DNA from: Fibrobacter sp. UBA4375
GTDB lineage: Bacteria; Fibrobacterota; Fibrobacteria; Fibrobacterales; Fibrobacteraceae
Assembly: GCA_002391195.1 (NCBI GenBank)
Contig: DGRZ01000097.1
Location: 27,532 to 81,346, forward strand
Length of the DNA stretch: 53,815 nt
Direction: 5' to 3'
Shown: piece by piece, positions 7,819 to 15,571 of the stretch
How the letters are laid out: every line of letters begins with the position of its first letter
Position numbering within the stretch: position 1 is the first letter of the stretch
The notes under the pieces: model-generated
What the model was told of the DNA's origin: nothing
Database searches by the model: none
What the model saw: only the letters and a program-made list of their open reading frames with translations
Program-made: the position numbers and the translations under genes

Positions 7819-8832
7819 CTAATCTTCTACAACCAGGTCCATGGCCTGTCGGAGCATTCCGGCGGCGTCTTTTGTTTTGGGGGCTTCCTGGCTCAAGACC
7901 TGACGGAACTTGCGGGCACCGGGGAGTCCGGTGAACAGTCCGTAGAGGTGGCGGGTGAGGATGGTGGCGGGAGTCCCTTTGGAAAATTCCTTTTCCACGT
8001 AGGGCAGGTAGGCTTCGAGAACCGCTTTGCGGGACGCGGGCTTCCCTTCTTTTGTCATTCCCGGCTTGGCCGGGAATCTCCCATCACAGAATATTCTCTC
8101 GTCGGCATCCCGCAGGAACCAGGGATTTTCGTAGGCTTCGCGTCCCACCATTACGCCGTCCAGGTCTTTCAGCTGTTCTTCTACCTGGTCCAGGGTCTTG
8201 ATGCCGCCGTTGATAGAAATGTTCAGCTGGGGCATCTCGGCTTTCAGATTGTGGACAAATTCATATTTTAACGGCGGAACTTCCCGGTTCTCCTTGGGAC
8301 TGAGCCCCTTGAGCCAGGCCTTGCGGGCGTGTATAATGAAGATTCGGCAGCCGGCGTCGGCGATGGTCCCGACAAAGTCCCGGAAAAAATCCCAGCTGTC
8401 GAATTCATCTACGCCGATGCGGCACTTGATAGAGACAGGGATGGAGATGGCATCTTGCATGGCCTTGAAACAGTCCGCCACCAGGTTCTTGTCCTTCATG
8501 AGGCAGGCACCGAAGTTCCCGTTCTGCACCCGGTCCGAAGGGCATCCGCAGTTCAGGTTCACTTCGCCAAAGCCTGCGCGTTCCACCATCTTGCTTGCCG
8601 CTGCAAGTTCTGCGGGGTCGCTTCCGCCCAGCTGGAGCACCGCGGGCATTTCGCAGTCTTCGTGGCCCAGGAATAGTTCCGGGTCCTTGCAGTGCAAAAG
8701 TCCTGTAGATACCACCATCTCGCTGTAGAGCAAGATGTTCTTGGAAATCAACCGCAAAAAATACCGTTCGTGACGGTCGGTGCAGTCCAGCATGGGGGCG
8801 ATAGAAAGCCGTCGGTTGAAATCCAGGTCCAT
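7819..8832 (-). CDS. dus: tRNA-dihydrouridine synthase, DusA-type
   Basis: A 337-residue FMN enzyme that reduces uridine to dihydrouridine in the tRNA D loop. Near the start are SIAPMLDCTDRHERYFLRLI and the FMN-site blocks LQLGGSDPAELA, then LNCGCPSDRVQNG and FGACLM, whose Cys is the expected proton donor, then KCRIGVDEFDS, IIHARKAWLKGLSPKENR and NGGIK. These are DusA features. Residues about 250-260 (RFPAKPGMTKEG) are encoded by a copy of the GTCATTCC palindromic repeat and lie in a surface loop before the C-terminal helical domain. The gene has no Shine-Dalgarno sequence; TATCTT lies seven bases before ATG 8832. It ends exactly where priA ends on the other strand. Confidence 0.93.
   Translation of the reverse strand: MDLDFNRRLSIAPMLDCTDRHERYFLRLISKNILLYSEMVVSTGLLHCKDPELFLGHEDCEMPAVLQLGGSDPAELAAASKMVERAGFGEVNLNCGCPSDRVQNGNFGACLMKDKNLVADCFKAMQDAISIPVSIKCRIGVDEFDSWDFFRDFVGTIADAGCRIFIIHARKAWLKGLSPKENREVPPLKYEFVHNLKAEMPQLNISINGGIKTLDQVEEQLKDLDGVMVGREAYENPWFLRDADERIFCDGRFPAKPGMTKEGKPASRKAVLEAYLPYVEKEFSKGTPATILTRHLYGLFTGLPGARKFRQVLSQEAPKTKDAAGMLRQAMDLVVED
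8054..8083. repeat. GTCATTCC palindromic element inside dus
   Basis: ATTCCCGGC, spacer TTG, GCCGGGAAT preceded by GTC and followed by CTCC. It is the same element as the intergenic copies, read in frame in dus. Confidence 0.85.
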
Positions 8833-8839
8833 GGGGGGA

Positions 8840-8845
8840 AAGATA
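8840..8845 (-). promoter_or_regulatory. Leaderless-type -10 box of dus
   Basis: TATCTT on the minus strand, seven bases (TCCCCCC) before ATG 8832. Confidence 0.5.
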
Positions 8846-8849
8846 GTAA

Positions 8850-8936
8850 TTAGGGGATAGGGGTTAGGATCTAGGGGTTAGGGGCTAGGATCTAGTGGCT
8901 AGGATCTAGAGGCTAGGATCTAGAGGCTAGGGGTTT
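8850..8936. repeat. Heptamer array, GGATCTA / GGGGTTA family
   Basis: About twelve units alternating between GGATCTA-like and GGGGTTA- or GAGGCTA-like 7-mers, one of the longest copies of this family here. Confidence 0.9.
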
Positions 8937-9086
8937 GAGGTCGCTTCGCTTTGAGGGGTGAGGTCGGGCCGGAGTTTACCCTGAGTTTTATCGAAGGGGC
9001 CCTTTGAGGTATGAGATGCGAGTGGCTAGTGCCTCGCAACCCACAACTCATAACTCATAACCCATAACCCATAACTCACAGCTCAT
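8937..9086. repeat. TGAGGTC-type block followed by a CATAACT / CATAACC heptamer array
   Basis: 8937-9025 holds TTTGAGGT, GAGGTCGGGC and TTTGAGGTATGAG phrases, which recur inside the RlmL-like gene at 16228-16285. 9037-9086 is a clean 7-bp array (CATAACT, CATAACC, CATAACC, CATAACT, CACAGCT). With the preceding array it fills the 8833-9127 gap up to the next promoter. Confidence 0.85.
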
Positions 9087-9114
9087 TTCGCCCGCCAAAC
9101 ACTAACCTTTTTTC

Positions 9115-9130
9115 TATAATGCTTACCATG
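9115..9130 (+). promoter_or_regulatory. Leaderless-type promoter of the aspartoacylase-like gene
   Basis: Consensus TATAAT (9115-9120), seven bases, ATG at 9128. No Shine-Dalgarno sequence. Confidence 0.6.
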
Positions 9131-10039
9131 AGCCTGATTAAAAACATTGTCGTAGCGGGCGGGACCCACGGGAACGAGCGGACAGGTGTCCGCCTGGTGG
9201 AAAAGTGGATGGAGCACCCCGAATGCTACAGCTCCTGTTGCCCAAGCGCCAAGGTGGAACTGGTGCTTTCGAACCCGGAGGCGGTTCGGCTGAACAGGCG
9301 GTATCGCGACCACGACCTGAACAGGGCTTTTTCGCAGGTGTGCCTGGACATGAGCGCAGAACCTGAGGAATACGAGTTCCGCCGTGCCCGGGAACTGAAC
9401 CGCATATACGGCCTCAAGGGAACAGGCACAAAGACGGACCTGTTGCTGGACGTGCACAATACGGGAGCGAACATGGGGCTGTGCCTGATTCTTTCGGCAC
9501 GGGACCCCTTCACCATGAAAGCTTCCGCCGTGCTGACCCAGGAATTCAAGGATGCGTGGATTTACGATCAGCCCGAAGAACGGAGCATGTCGCCCTATTT
9601 CGGGACGGTGGCCAAGGCCGACGTGTGCATCGAGATTGGCCCCCAGCAGCACGGCACTCTGGATGCCCGCCTGTTCGAGGAATCGGAAAGTCTTGTGAAG
9701 CGTTACCTGGAACTTGCAGACGAATGGAACCGGGGAGAACTCCAGAAGCGCGCTCCCATTCAGGTAGAAGTGTTTACGCAACTTCGGGACCTGGGTTACC
9801 CCAAGGCCTGGGCGGGAGCGCCCATCGAGGCCATGATCCATCCCGACTTGTTGGGTCGTGACTTTGGCGAGTTGAAAAAGGGCGACAAGTTGTTCCGCTC
9901 CTTCGACGGCAAGGACATTCTGTACCAGGGCGAGGCTGACGGACGCGAGAGCGTGTGGCCCATCTTTATCAACGAACCCGCCTACTACGAGAAGGACATC
10001 GCCATGAGCCTTACGGTTAGAACAGAGGAAATGTGGTAA
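9128..10039 (+). CDS. Aspartoacylase-like N-acyl-amino-acid deacylase
   Basis: A 303-residue zinc amidohydrolase of the AstE/aspartoacylase family, expected to release an acyl group from an N-acyl amino acid such as N-acetylaspartate in the cytoplasm. Zn ligands are in GGTHGNERTG (His14, Glu17) and DVHNTGANMG (His about 109). Asn/Arg of DHDLNRAF and the EIGPQQHGTL glutamate (about 170) complete the site. The C-terminal beta domain ends with WPIFINEPAYYEKDIAM, a phrase typical of aspartoacylase rather than AstE. I chose ATG 9128 over ATG 9119, three codons earlier, because a TATAAT box overlaps the upstream ATG and its likely start site is at 9128. Preceded by heptamer arrays. The natural substrate is not shown by the sequence. 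Confidence 0.85.
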   Translation: MSLIKNIVVAGGTHGNERTGVRLVEKWMEHPECYSSCCPSAKVELVLSNPEAVRLNRRYRDHDLNRAFSQVCLDMSAEPEEYEFRRARELNRIYGLKGTGTKTDLLLDVHNTGANMGLCLILSARDPFTMKASAVLTQEFKDAWIYDQPEERSMSPYFGTVAKADVCIEIGPQQHGTLDARLFEESESLVKRYLELADEWNRGELQKRAPIQVEVFTQLRDLGYPKAWAGAPIEAMIHPDLLGRDFGELKKGDKLFRSFDGKDILYQGEADGRESVWPIFINEPAYYEKDIAMSLTVRTEEMW

Positions 10040-10041
10040 CG

Positions 10042-10085
10042 TGTCATCCTGAGCGGAGAGGCGAAGCCTCGAAGTCGAAGGATCT
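10042..10085. repeat. GTCATCCTGAG-type palindromic element
   Basis: GTCATCCTGAGCGG..., an inner GAGGCGAAGCCTC hairpin, then CGAAGGATCT. A diverged relative occurs in frame at 16047-16078. Confidence 0.8.
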
Positions 10086-10099
10086 AGGAATAAATGTTT

Positions 10100-10132
10100 G
10101 ATGTGGAATGTGAGGTGTGAAGTGGAATTTGA
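10100..10132. repeat. Heptamer array, ATGTGGA / ATGTGAG family
   Basis: Units ATGTGGA, ATGTGAG, GTGTGAA, GTGGAAT directly before the next gene. They contain an in-frame ATG that could be mistaken for its start. Confidence 0.65.
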
Positions 10133-10133
10133 T

Positions 10134-10781
10134 ATGAACAACGTGCCCAGTGCAGAACTTTCCATGGTTCCGGGGGAAGAACGTCTGAAAAATTTCATGG
10201 AACTGGTCCAGGCCGAAAAGACCAAGCCCTGGGAGTCCCGTCTTCAGGACATTCTGGATTCCTTCGAGGATTTTTTGACCCTGCGTCCGGAACCGCCCCA
10301 GTCCTGGCTGGACAACTACGCCGCCAGCGGCAAGAAGTTCGACTACCACCAGGTGGTGCTGCCCCAGGATTTTCAGGACCCCTACGAAGACGACCTGGGG
10401 AACATCCGCAGACTCCGTGGCGAATTCGAGCGTGTGCCCAGCACCATGGCCCTGGAGCACGAACTGATTAGCCGTAATTACTTTATTTATGAAAACGGAC
10501 ATGCGGACCCCATCGCAGCCCCACGCCCCATGCTCATGCTAGAAAGCAAGGACCGGGACGACGACCAGGAGGAGGAAGAAGGGGACATCACCTGGGACTG
10601 CTGTATCTCCATTTTCCCCGACGGAAGCTACACTTCTTACAACCTGGACCACGACGACGAAGAGGTTTTGGGGGAGGATTTCAAGGCCGTTTTCGAAAAA
10701 CACATCGAAACTCTGTCCAAAATGCAGTTGGTGATTCCCGTAGAAGGCCGGGATTATGGTATATTGAGGAGTGATGCGTAG
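10134..10781 (+). CDS. Unrecognised acidic cytoplasmic protein
   Basis: A protein of about 215 residues that I do not recognise. It is soluble, rich in Asp/Glu, and has no signal or membrane segment. It contains a very acidic stretch (RDDDQEEEEGD, about 142-152) followed by beta-prone sequence with alternating aromatic residues (WDCCISIFPDGSYTSYNLDHDDEE). The start is uncertain: the frame is open to ATG 10098, but those codons fall inside a heptamer array, so ATG 10134 (MNNVPSAELSMVPG) is preferred although no clear ribosome site precedes either. It overlaps the next gene by eight bases, so the two are probably translated from one message and may act together. Confidence 0.65.
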   Translation: MNNVPSAELSMVPGEERLKNFMELVQAEKTKPWESRLQDILDSFEDFLTLRPEPPQSWLDNYAASGKKFDYHQVVLPQDFQDPYEDDLGNIRRLRGEFERVPSTMALEHELISRNYFIYENGHADPIAAPRPMLMLESKDRDDDQEEEEGDITWDCCISIFPDGSYTSYNLDHDDEEVLGEDFKAVFEKHIETLSKMQLVIPVEGRDYGILRSDA

Positions 10782-12057
10782 GCTTTTGACAAAGGTAATG
10801 CTCGGAATGTCCCTGCTTTGCAGCGGGGCTTTTGCGGCCTTTATCCAGAGCCCCATACCGCCCAGCACCCAGCAGAACTTTGTGCGGGATACCGACGGTG
10901 ACGGCCGCATGGACCAGATGGAAATCCGTTTCCTGGGGAACCTGACCAAGGAGTACGTGTCCTCCATGCTGGACAGCCTCACCTTCGAATGGATTGATTC
11001 TTCGGGAGCGGCCAAGCATTACGGCGTGGCTGCAAGCAAGTTCCAGCTGAACCCGGCCAACAAGCGCAGCCTCATAGTTGACCTGAAATCGATGCAGAAA
11101 AGTTTCCGCCTGCTGACGGCCCTTTCTACCATGGAGTTTTCTGCCGCCATCTACGGTTCGGCGCTTTTGTACCTGCGGGACGGTTCCATGTATCCCGTGG
11201 CCCTGAAAGACGCCATGGCGCCTGCCATCATGTCGGCCTACCTGAGAAACATGCGGGGCAAGTCCAACGATTCCCTGACGGTGCTGTTTTCGGAAACTGT
11301 CCGGACTGTTCCCGGCTGCCCGGCCCTGCTGGAATACAAGAGCGCAAAAGACGGCAAGGTCCGTAAACTCAAGACAGACGAAATCCGCTGGAATTTCTGG
11401 ATGAATTCTGCCGTGTTCGTTCTGGACAAGAAGGTCTCTGCCGATGCGCTGAATTTCCGGGATTCCCTGCGGTTGGTGAACGGTTGCGTCGAAGATACCA
11501 GCGGGAATGCGGTTTCTAAGGTCTCCCAGTTCTCGTCGTTGACAGGCTATTCTCCTTTCGAGGTGGTGGTGCCCTCTATGGCGGTAGATAGCGCCTCAAG
11601 GCATGGCGCAGGTGCCGAAGGCGCGGGCCTCCCGATTTTCCAGCTAAACTTCCAGCCTCTGCCTGTAGAGTCTGCCCGGGATACGGCCTGGGGCGTCTAT
11701 ATGGACGTGCTGGGCGAAGAATTCGAGAACGCCCTCCGCGAAATCTTGAAGATGGACGAAAAGACGCCTGTTAGTTTGTCAAAACTGAAGGTCCGCTTCG
11801 ACATCCGCATCTACACGAACCTGGGCGCCTATGTGGTGGGAACTCGCGCTGACATCGCCGGAAACGACGAACGACTGGGCGGCAAACCCACGCAACTCTC
11901 CCTCCGCTGGAACTTTATGGACAGTCACGGCCGCCGTGTTTCTACAGGCGTCTATATCGCCAACGTGACAGCCCTGGTGGAATACGACGGCAAGGCCGTG
12001 TTCCGGAACGGAACGGACGCCACGGCATCCTACGTGTTCGGGGTGGTCCGCCGCTAG
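10774..12057 (+). CDS. Exported protein with DTDGDGRMD loop and FlgD-like C-terminal Ig domain
   Basis: A 427-residue secreted protein. The signal peptide ends at about GAFA/AFI (residue 22). Residues 38-46 (DTDGDGRMD) form a calcium-type EF/dockerin-like loop. The centre is beta-rich without a family I recognise. The C-terminal 90 residues (VRFDIRIYTNLGAYVVGTRA ... LRWNFMDSHGRRVSTGVYIA) follow the FlgD Ig-like or sorting-domain pattern, in which IxVY-x-LxG and WDGxDxxGRxVxxGxY strands are conserved. Similar domains close many secreted proteins of this phylum. GTG 10771 is an alternative start; GAGGAG lies just upstream of both. The gene overlaps the end of the preceding one. Probably an envelope or extracellular structural protein. 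Confidence 0.75.
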   Translation: MRRLLTKVMLGMSLLCSGAFAAFIQSPIPPSTQQNFVRDTDGDGRMDQMEIRFLGNLTKEYVSSMLDSLTFEWIDSSGAAKHYGVAASKFQLNPANKRSLIVDLKSMQKSFRLLTALSTMEFSAAIYGSALLYLRDGSMYPVALKDAMAPAIMSAYLRNMRGKSNDSLTVLFSETVRTVPGCPALLEYKSAKDGKVRKLKTDEIRWNFWMNSAVFVLDKKVSADALNFRDSLRLVNGCVEDTSGNAVSKVSQFSSLTGYSPFEVVVPSMAVDSASRHGAGAEGAGLPIFQLNFQPLPVESARDTAWGVYMDVLGEEFENALREILKMDEKTPVSLSKLKVRFDIRIYTNLGAYVVGTRADIAGNDERLGGKPTQLSLRWNFMDSHGRRVSTGVYIANVTALVEYDGKAVFRNGTDATASYVFGVVRR

Positions 12058-12071
12058 GGCCAGCTTTTCCC

Positions 12072-13034
12072 ATGGACTTGGAAGAGACGAAAATCTATAA
12101 AGGGTACCAAACCTTTATGGAACCGTATTTGCCAAAATTGAAGTTAGGGGCGGAACCGCGTCAAGTTACTTTGTCCGAAATCCTGGACGCCTATGACGCC
12201 TTCTGTTTCGATGGATACGGAACGCTATACAACCGCGGGGACTTTGTTTACCCCGGAGCCATGGAGTGGTACCGCACTTTGCGGGCGGCGGGCAAGCACT
12301 TGCGACTGGTGACCAATGCAGCCTCCAACACCGACGAGTTCCTGGCGGCAGACGCCGGGGCCAGGGGCTTTGATTTTACGGCGGAAGAGACTATTTCCTC
12401 GGGCGGCTTGCTTGCGGACCTGTCTCGGGGCGAGCCCGTGGGTGTTTTTGATTTTGTGGGGCTTTCTGGGCAGAAACGCGGGTCGGTTGAGGGACTGAAA
12501 ATCGGGGAACCTCTGGAAAGAAGCGTACGTGAAGTTTATTACATCGGTCGGGATACCGGCGTGAACGTGCTTGCCCAGGCGGGAATGGCAGCTGCCGAAA
12601 ATCCGGAGGACCCGGTGGTGGCGGTATCGTCTTACACGGCTACGGAGGAAATGTTCGAGCGGGCGGTGGAAATCTTGCGCCGTCCCGATGGCTTGCTGCT
12701 GGTGCTGAATCCCGACGCCTGGGCGCCCAAGATAGACGGCAGCCGGAGCGCCGTGTCCGGCACGCTGGTGGAACGCCTGCGGGTAGCCTCCGGCTGTAGG
12801 ACCTGCTATTTGGGAAAACCATTTCCGGCCATCTGGGAAAAGGTCCGTCGTTCGCTCCCTTCGGGTGCGCGGGTGCTGATGATAGGCGATACCATCGGGA
12901 CTGATGTTTACGGCGCAAAGATTGCAGGCTTTGATGCCGCCCTGGTGGTAGGCCGCAACGTTCCCGAAGAAAGTCTTGCTTCAGACGAAGCCGCCCTGGG
13001 TGTGCGGCCCGACTACTACTTGGTGCCGGGCTGA
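12072..13034 (+). CDS. HAD-family hydrolase, NagD-like with a DxYGT motif I
   Basis: A 320-residue protein of the haloacid dehalogenase superfamily with a NagD/class IIA-type layout: motif I at about residues 48-54 (FDGYGTLYN), motif II VTNAAS, a large cap domain, Lys in GKPFPAIWEKV, and motif III/IV GDTIGTDVYGAKIAGFDAALV. Most phosphatases have DxDGT in motif I; here the second Asp is Tyr, as in haloacid dehalogenases (FDAYGTL). The nucleophile Asp is kept but the usual acid/base is not, so phosphatase activity cannot be assumed. It starts 14 bases after the preceding stop with no Shine-Dalgarno sequence. Its end overlaps the convergent gene by 19 bases. Confidence 0.8.
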   Translation: MDLEETKIYKGYQTFMEPYLPKLKLGAEPRQVTLSEILDAYDAFCFDGYGTLYNRGDFVYPGAMEWYRTLRAAGKHLRLVTNAASNTDEFLAADAGARGFDFTAEETISSGGLLADLSRGEPVGVFDFVGLSGQKRGSVEGLKIGEPLERSVREVYYIGRDTGVNVLAQAGMAAAENPEDPVVAVSSYTATEEMFERAVEILRRPDGLLLVLNPDAWAPKIDGSRSAVSGTLVERLRVASGCRTCYLGKPFPAIWEKVRRSLPSGARVLMIGDTIGTDVYGAKIAGFDAALVVGRNVPEESLASDEAALGVRPDYYLVPG

Positions 13035-13594
13035 ACGCTGGCGGAGTCCGTTGTTGCTGCGGGTGCGGAAGGTGCAGCCGGCGAATCCTGAACTTTCGCG
13101 CTGGTCGCAGAATCTACGGCTGGTGTGACGGGTGCTGGGCCTTCCGCTTTCTTGTCTGCCACAATCACATAGAGGGTGTCGTGGACGACGTCGTGAACGA
13201 CTACAGTATCCCTCACAAAGACGGTATCGGTCTTGCAGGTTGGAACAGCACCCTGCGGTGCCGCCGCTGAACTGGATGGTTGTGGCGGGTTTTTCCGGAT
13301 TTGTTCTTCTAGGGCGGCCCGTTCGGCTTTGAGGGCATCCAGTTCTTTCTTGATGTTGGCCTTGTTGTTCGGCCTGCGTTCGCGGGAGTATTTGCCTTCT
13401 AGGGTGTTGATTCTCTTGTCCAGCTCCCGGAGCTTGTCGTATTCCGGGCCTTCGCCCTCGACGGTGGGCATGGGGGAGAAAAAATCCTTGAACTTTTGCC
13501 ACAGGGATTTTTCTTCGGCATGGGAAAGGGAGGCAAGCCCGAGGGCGAGCAGGGTTGCGGGCAAAACGGCCCGTGTAAAGCGGGAAATAACCAT
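13016..13594 (-). CDS. Small exported coiled-coil protein
   Basis: A 192-residue exported protein of unknown function. The signal peptide ends at LASLSHA/EE (about 26). Residues 55-100 (YDKLRELDKRINTLEGKYSRE, NIKKELDALKAERAALEEQI) predict a coiled coil. Then come a Pro/Ser/Ala linker, a beta-prone valine-rich stretch (TDTVFVRDTVVVHDVVHDTLYVIV, written here only to show its character at about 122-145), and an Ala/Pro/Ser-rich tail. Such a coil plus low-complexity tail suggests a periplasmic tether. TATCAT lies six bases before the ATG with no ribosome site, a leaderless arrangement. The 3' end overlaps the HAD gene by 19 bases. Confidence 0.72.
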   Translation of the reverse strand: MVISRFTRAVLPATLLALGLASLSHAEEKSLWQKFKDFFSPMPTVEGEGPEYDKLRELDKRINTLEGKYSRERRPNNKANIKKELDALKAERAALEEQIRKNPPQPSSSAAAPQGAVPTCKTDTVFVRDTVVVHDVVHDTLYVIVADKKAEGPAPVTPAVDSATSAKVQDSPAAPSAPAATTDSASVQPGTK

Positions 13595-13635
13595 GCCCCA
13601 ATGATAGAAAAAATATCTTTGGCAGGGCGAATCCC

Positions 13636-13663
13636 TTTACAGGGTGCGTTTTTTTATTAAATT
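13636..13663 (+). promoter_or_regulatory. Promoter of tRNA-Gly
   Basis: TTTACA (13636-13641), 16-bp spacer, TAAATT (13658-13663). The 13 bases GGCGAATCCCTTT (13626-13638) are identical to those upstream of tRNA-Gln. Confidence 0.5.
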
Positions 13664-13675
13664 TGGAAAACTCTC

Positions 13676-13748
13676 GCGGGAGTAGCTCAGTTGGTAGAGC
13701 GCGACCTTCCCAAGGTCGATGTCGAGGGTTCGAACCCCTTTTCCCGCT
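13676..13748 (+). tRNA. tRNA-Gly (anticodon CCC)
   Basis: Cloverleaf with acceptor GCGGGAG / TTCCCGC, D arm AGCTCAGTTGGTAGAGC, anticodon stem CGACC/GGTCG with loop TTCCCAA (anticodon CCC), and T arm GAGGGTTCGAACCCC. Discriminator T is usual for glycine tRNA. CCA is not encoded. Confidence 0.96.
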
Positions 13749-13755
13749 CGAAAAA

Positions 13756-13789
13756 CAAAAAGACGCCACCAGGCGTCTTTTTGTTTTTA
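13756..13789 (+). terminator. Terminator of tRNA-Gly
   Basis: GACGCC, loop ACCA, GGCGTC (13762-13777) flanked by an A-run and TTTTTGTTTTT. Confidence 0.88.
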
Positions 13790-13812
13790 TGGCGGGTGTT
13801 AGAAGGGATGAG

Positions 13813-13956
13813 AACCCTCGAAGAGGGTTTGACACAAAATTGCCGTGGGCACAAAGTTGCCCATGAAATAGGCAATTTTTGAGCTTAACGCGAGTTTACG
13901 AGTGTTGAGCCCGTAAGGGTTGACAATCAGCCGCGAAGCGGTGTCTGATTGTCAAC
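13813..13956. other. Cluster of stacked hairpins in a gene-free gap
   Basis: Three successive fold-backs: AACCCTC/GAGGGTT (13813-13829); a two-tier hairpin AAAATTGCC...GGCAATTTT (13836-13844 with 13871-13879) enclosing GGGCA/TGCCC; and GTTGACAATCAG/CTGATTGTCAAC (13919-13930 with 13945-13956) enclosing CCGC/GCGG. No plausible protein is encoded. It may be a structured RNA, a protein-binding region or a repeat cluster. Confidence 0.5.
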
Positions 13957-14008
13957 AACCCCTTTTGAGGGCCTATTATTTTTAGGCGGGTGTCCTAGCG
14001 CCTTCCTT

Positions 14009-14035
14009 GTCATCCCCGCGAAGGCGGGGATCTCC
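14009..14035. repeat. GTCATCC palindromic element
   Basis: GTCATCCCCGC, spacer GAA, GGCGGGGATCTCC. The 13957-14486 stretch otherwise shows no gene, only three such elements and the promoter/leader of the next gene. Confidence 0.85.
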
Positions 14036-14280
14036 ACGCCGTTTCCCTTAACAAATCTTTCCCTCGATGTATGCATCCCTCGTTCACAGAACTCATTTCA
14101 TTCGACTGTTCTCTCGGGAAGCACACATCTCGGTCAAAAAACAAGCGGTGGCTCTGGACTACGAATTTATGCAGGTGCGAAAATTTACTACAGGTCCGAC
14201 CCGTTACTGCCGGCGGAAACTCTTGTGACTGTTAGTCCCTGCGAGTTTCCCCGAGATGTCTTCCCCGCGCCTCCTTCTTC

Positions 14281-14394
14281 GTCATCCTCGCGTAGGCGTG
14301 GATCCACTATCATCTTGTCGGGGATCTCCCTTCCTTTCCCCCTGTCACCCCGGTCCCTCCTACTTGTCATCCCCGACTTGGTCGGGGATCTCCC
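14281..14394. repeat. Two further GTCATCC palindromic elements
   Basis: 14281-14305 (GTCATCCTCGCGTAGGCG...) and 14366-14394 (GTCATCCCCGACTTGGTCGGGGATCTCC core), with a half copy (GTCGGGGATCTCC) between them at 14317-14329. Confidence 0.85.
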
Positions 14395-14486
14395 CTCATT
14401 CCCCGCATTTCACAGCCCCTTCATTTGGCATTTCCGAAAATTTTATATAGATTGCATACAAACAACCTTCTCAAGGGGAACTGGCT

Positions 14487-15464
14487 ATGAAAAATCTTTT
14501 TTTGGGGTTTTCCCTTGCCGCAACGGCACTACTTGCTGCCTGCGGTAGTGAATCAGGAACCAATGGCGAACCTTTGGAAAATTCCTCGAATTCTTCCTCA
14601 GGGGCGGACCTGTTTGCCGAGACCTTCGATGACCTGCCAGTTTGTACCGTAAATCGCGAAGGTGCAATCGCCTACGTGAAAGACGAAAAGGCCGCCTACG
14701 CATGCGAAAACGGTGACTGGACTTTGGACGATGAAAACACCACTGAAAGAAAATCAAATGGCGATACTGGTAACGACGGCAAGTCCAGTGGCTCCGAAGG
14801 CGTGGAAGGCTCTTCCGCAAGCGTTCCCGGCGGCAGCAGCGACGCCAGCACCTACGACGTGGTCATCGGCACGCTTACCGATTCCCGCGACGGGCAGACC
14901 TACAGGACCGTGAAAATCGGTGGCCAGGTGTGGATGGCGGAGAACTTGAATTACGAGGCGGAAAGTAGCTGGTGCTACGACAACGCCCCTGCCAACTGTG
15001 CCAAGTACGGTCGCCTGTACACTTGGGCTGCGGCCATGGATAGTGTTGGCACGTGGAGCACAAATGGCAAGGAATGCGGCTACAACAAGACTTGCTCGCA
15101 GACATACCCTGTCCGGGGCGTCTGTCCCAAGGGATGGCACTTGCCCGGTATTGGAGAATTTTTTGATGAATTGATTACGGTCGTGGGAGGCTCTTCTACG
15201 GCAGGGTCCAAGCTCAAGTCTGCTACGGGTTGGAATGATAATGGCAACGGAACCGACACCTATTCTTTTTCGGCGTTGCCTGCCGGCATTAGGTATAGTG
15301 ATGGGAGTTTTAGCAGCGTGGGCAAAAATGCAACCTACTGGAGTTCCTCGGCGAACGATAGCGTCACCGCGTACAACGTTGCCCTGTTTGATTACAACGA
15401 CTGTGCGGGCCTGGGCTTTAGCGGCAAGTACTCCGGAATCTCTGTTCGTTGTCTCAAGGACTAG
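14487..15464 (+). CDS. Lipoprotein with Fibrobacter succinogenes major paralogous domain
   Basis: A 325-residue surface lipoprotein. The signal has lipobox LLAAC (Cys19), followed by a Ser-rich stretch (NSSNSSSGADLF) and a second Ser/Gly linker (about 95-120). The C-terminal 200 residues are the Fibrobacter paralogous domain (TIGR02145/PF09603-type): GTLTDSRDGQTYRTVKIGGQVWMAENLNYE, CPKGWHLPG, a YWSSS-type block (TYWSSSANDS) and the closing SVRCLKD. The domain resembles the C-type-lectin-like fold of formylglycine-generating enzymes without its active site. It is highly multiplied in this genus, and its function is unknown. AGGGGA precedes the ATG. It lies between repeat-rich gaps with no obvious operon partner. 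Confidence 0.93.
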   Translation: MKNLFLGFSLAATALLAACGSESGTNGEPLENSSNSSSGADLFAETFDDLPVCTVNREGAIAYVKDEKAAYACENGDWTLDDENTTERKSNGDTGNDGKSSGSEGVEGSSASVPGGSSDASTYDVVIGTLTDSRDGQTYRTVKIGGQVWMAENLNYEAESSWCYDNAPANCAKYGRLYTWAAAMDSVGTWSTNGKECGYNKTCSQTYPVRGVCPKGWHLPGIGEFFDELITVVGGSSTAGSKLKSATGWNDNGNGTDTYSFSALPAGIRYSDGSFSSVGKNATYWSSSANDSVTAYNVALFDYNDCAGLGFSGKYSGISVRCLKD

Positions 15465-15465
15465 A

Positions 15466-15500
15466 GTATAGGGGCTAGGGGTTAGGATCTAGGATCTAGG
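15466..15500. repeat. Heptamer array, GGGGTTA / GGATCTA family
   Basis: About five 7-bp units directly after the stop of the paralogous-domain lipoprotein. Confidence 0.8.
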
Positions 15501-15571
15501 GCCGAGGGACTCAAGAAGCATCGTGCTGATTTCCGAGACGCAGTGGTCCGCGCTACGCAGTAGCGCCAGGA

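Noticed and set aside
8850..8936. Telomere-like or CRISPR-like array (GGGTTA phrases in tandem)
   Set aside because: No unique spacers, units are degenerate 7-mers, and many unrelated 7-bp families exist at internal sites.
13949..14548. Long plus-strand open frame of about 199 codons overlapping the gap after tRNA-Gly and the start of the paralogous-domain lipoprotein
   Set aside because: Its sequence (IPAKAGIST, VIPDLVGDL) is just the translation of GTCATCC repeats, and it overlaps a strong real gene.
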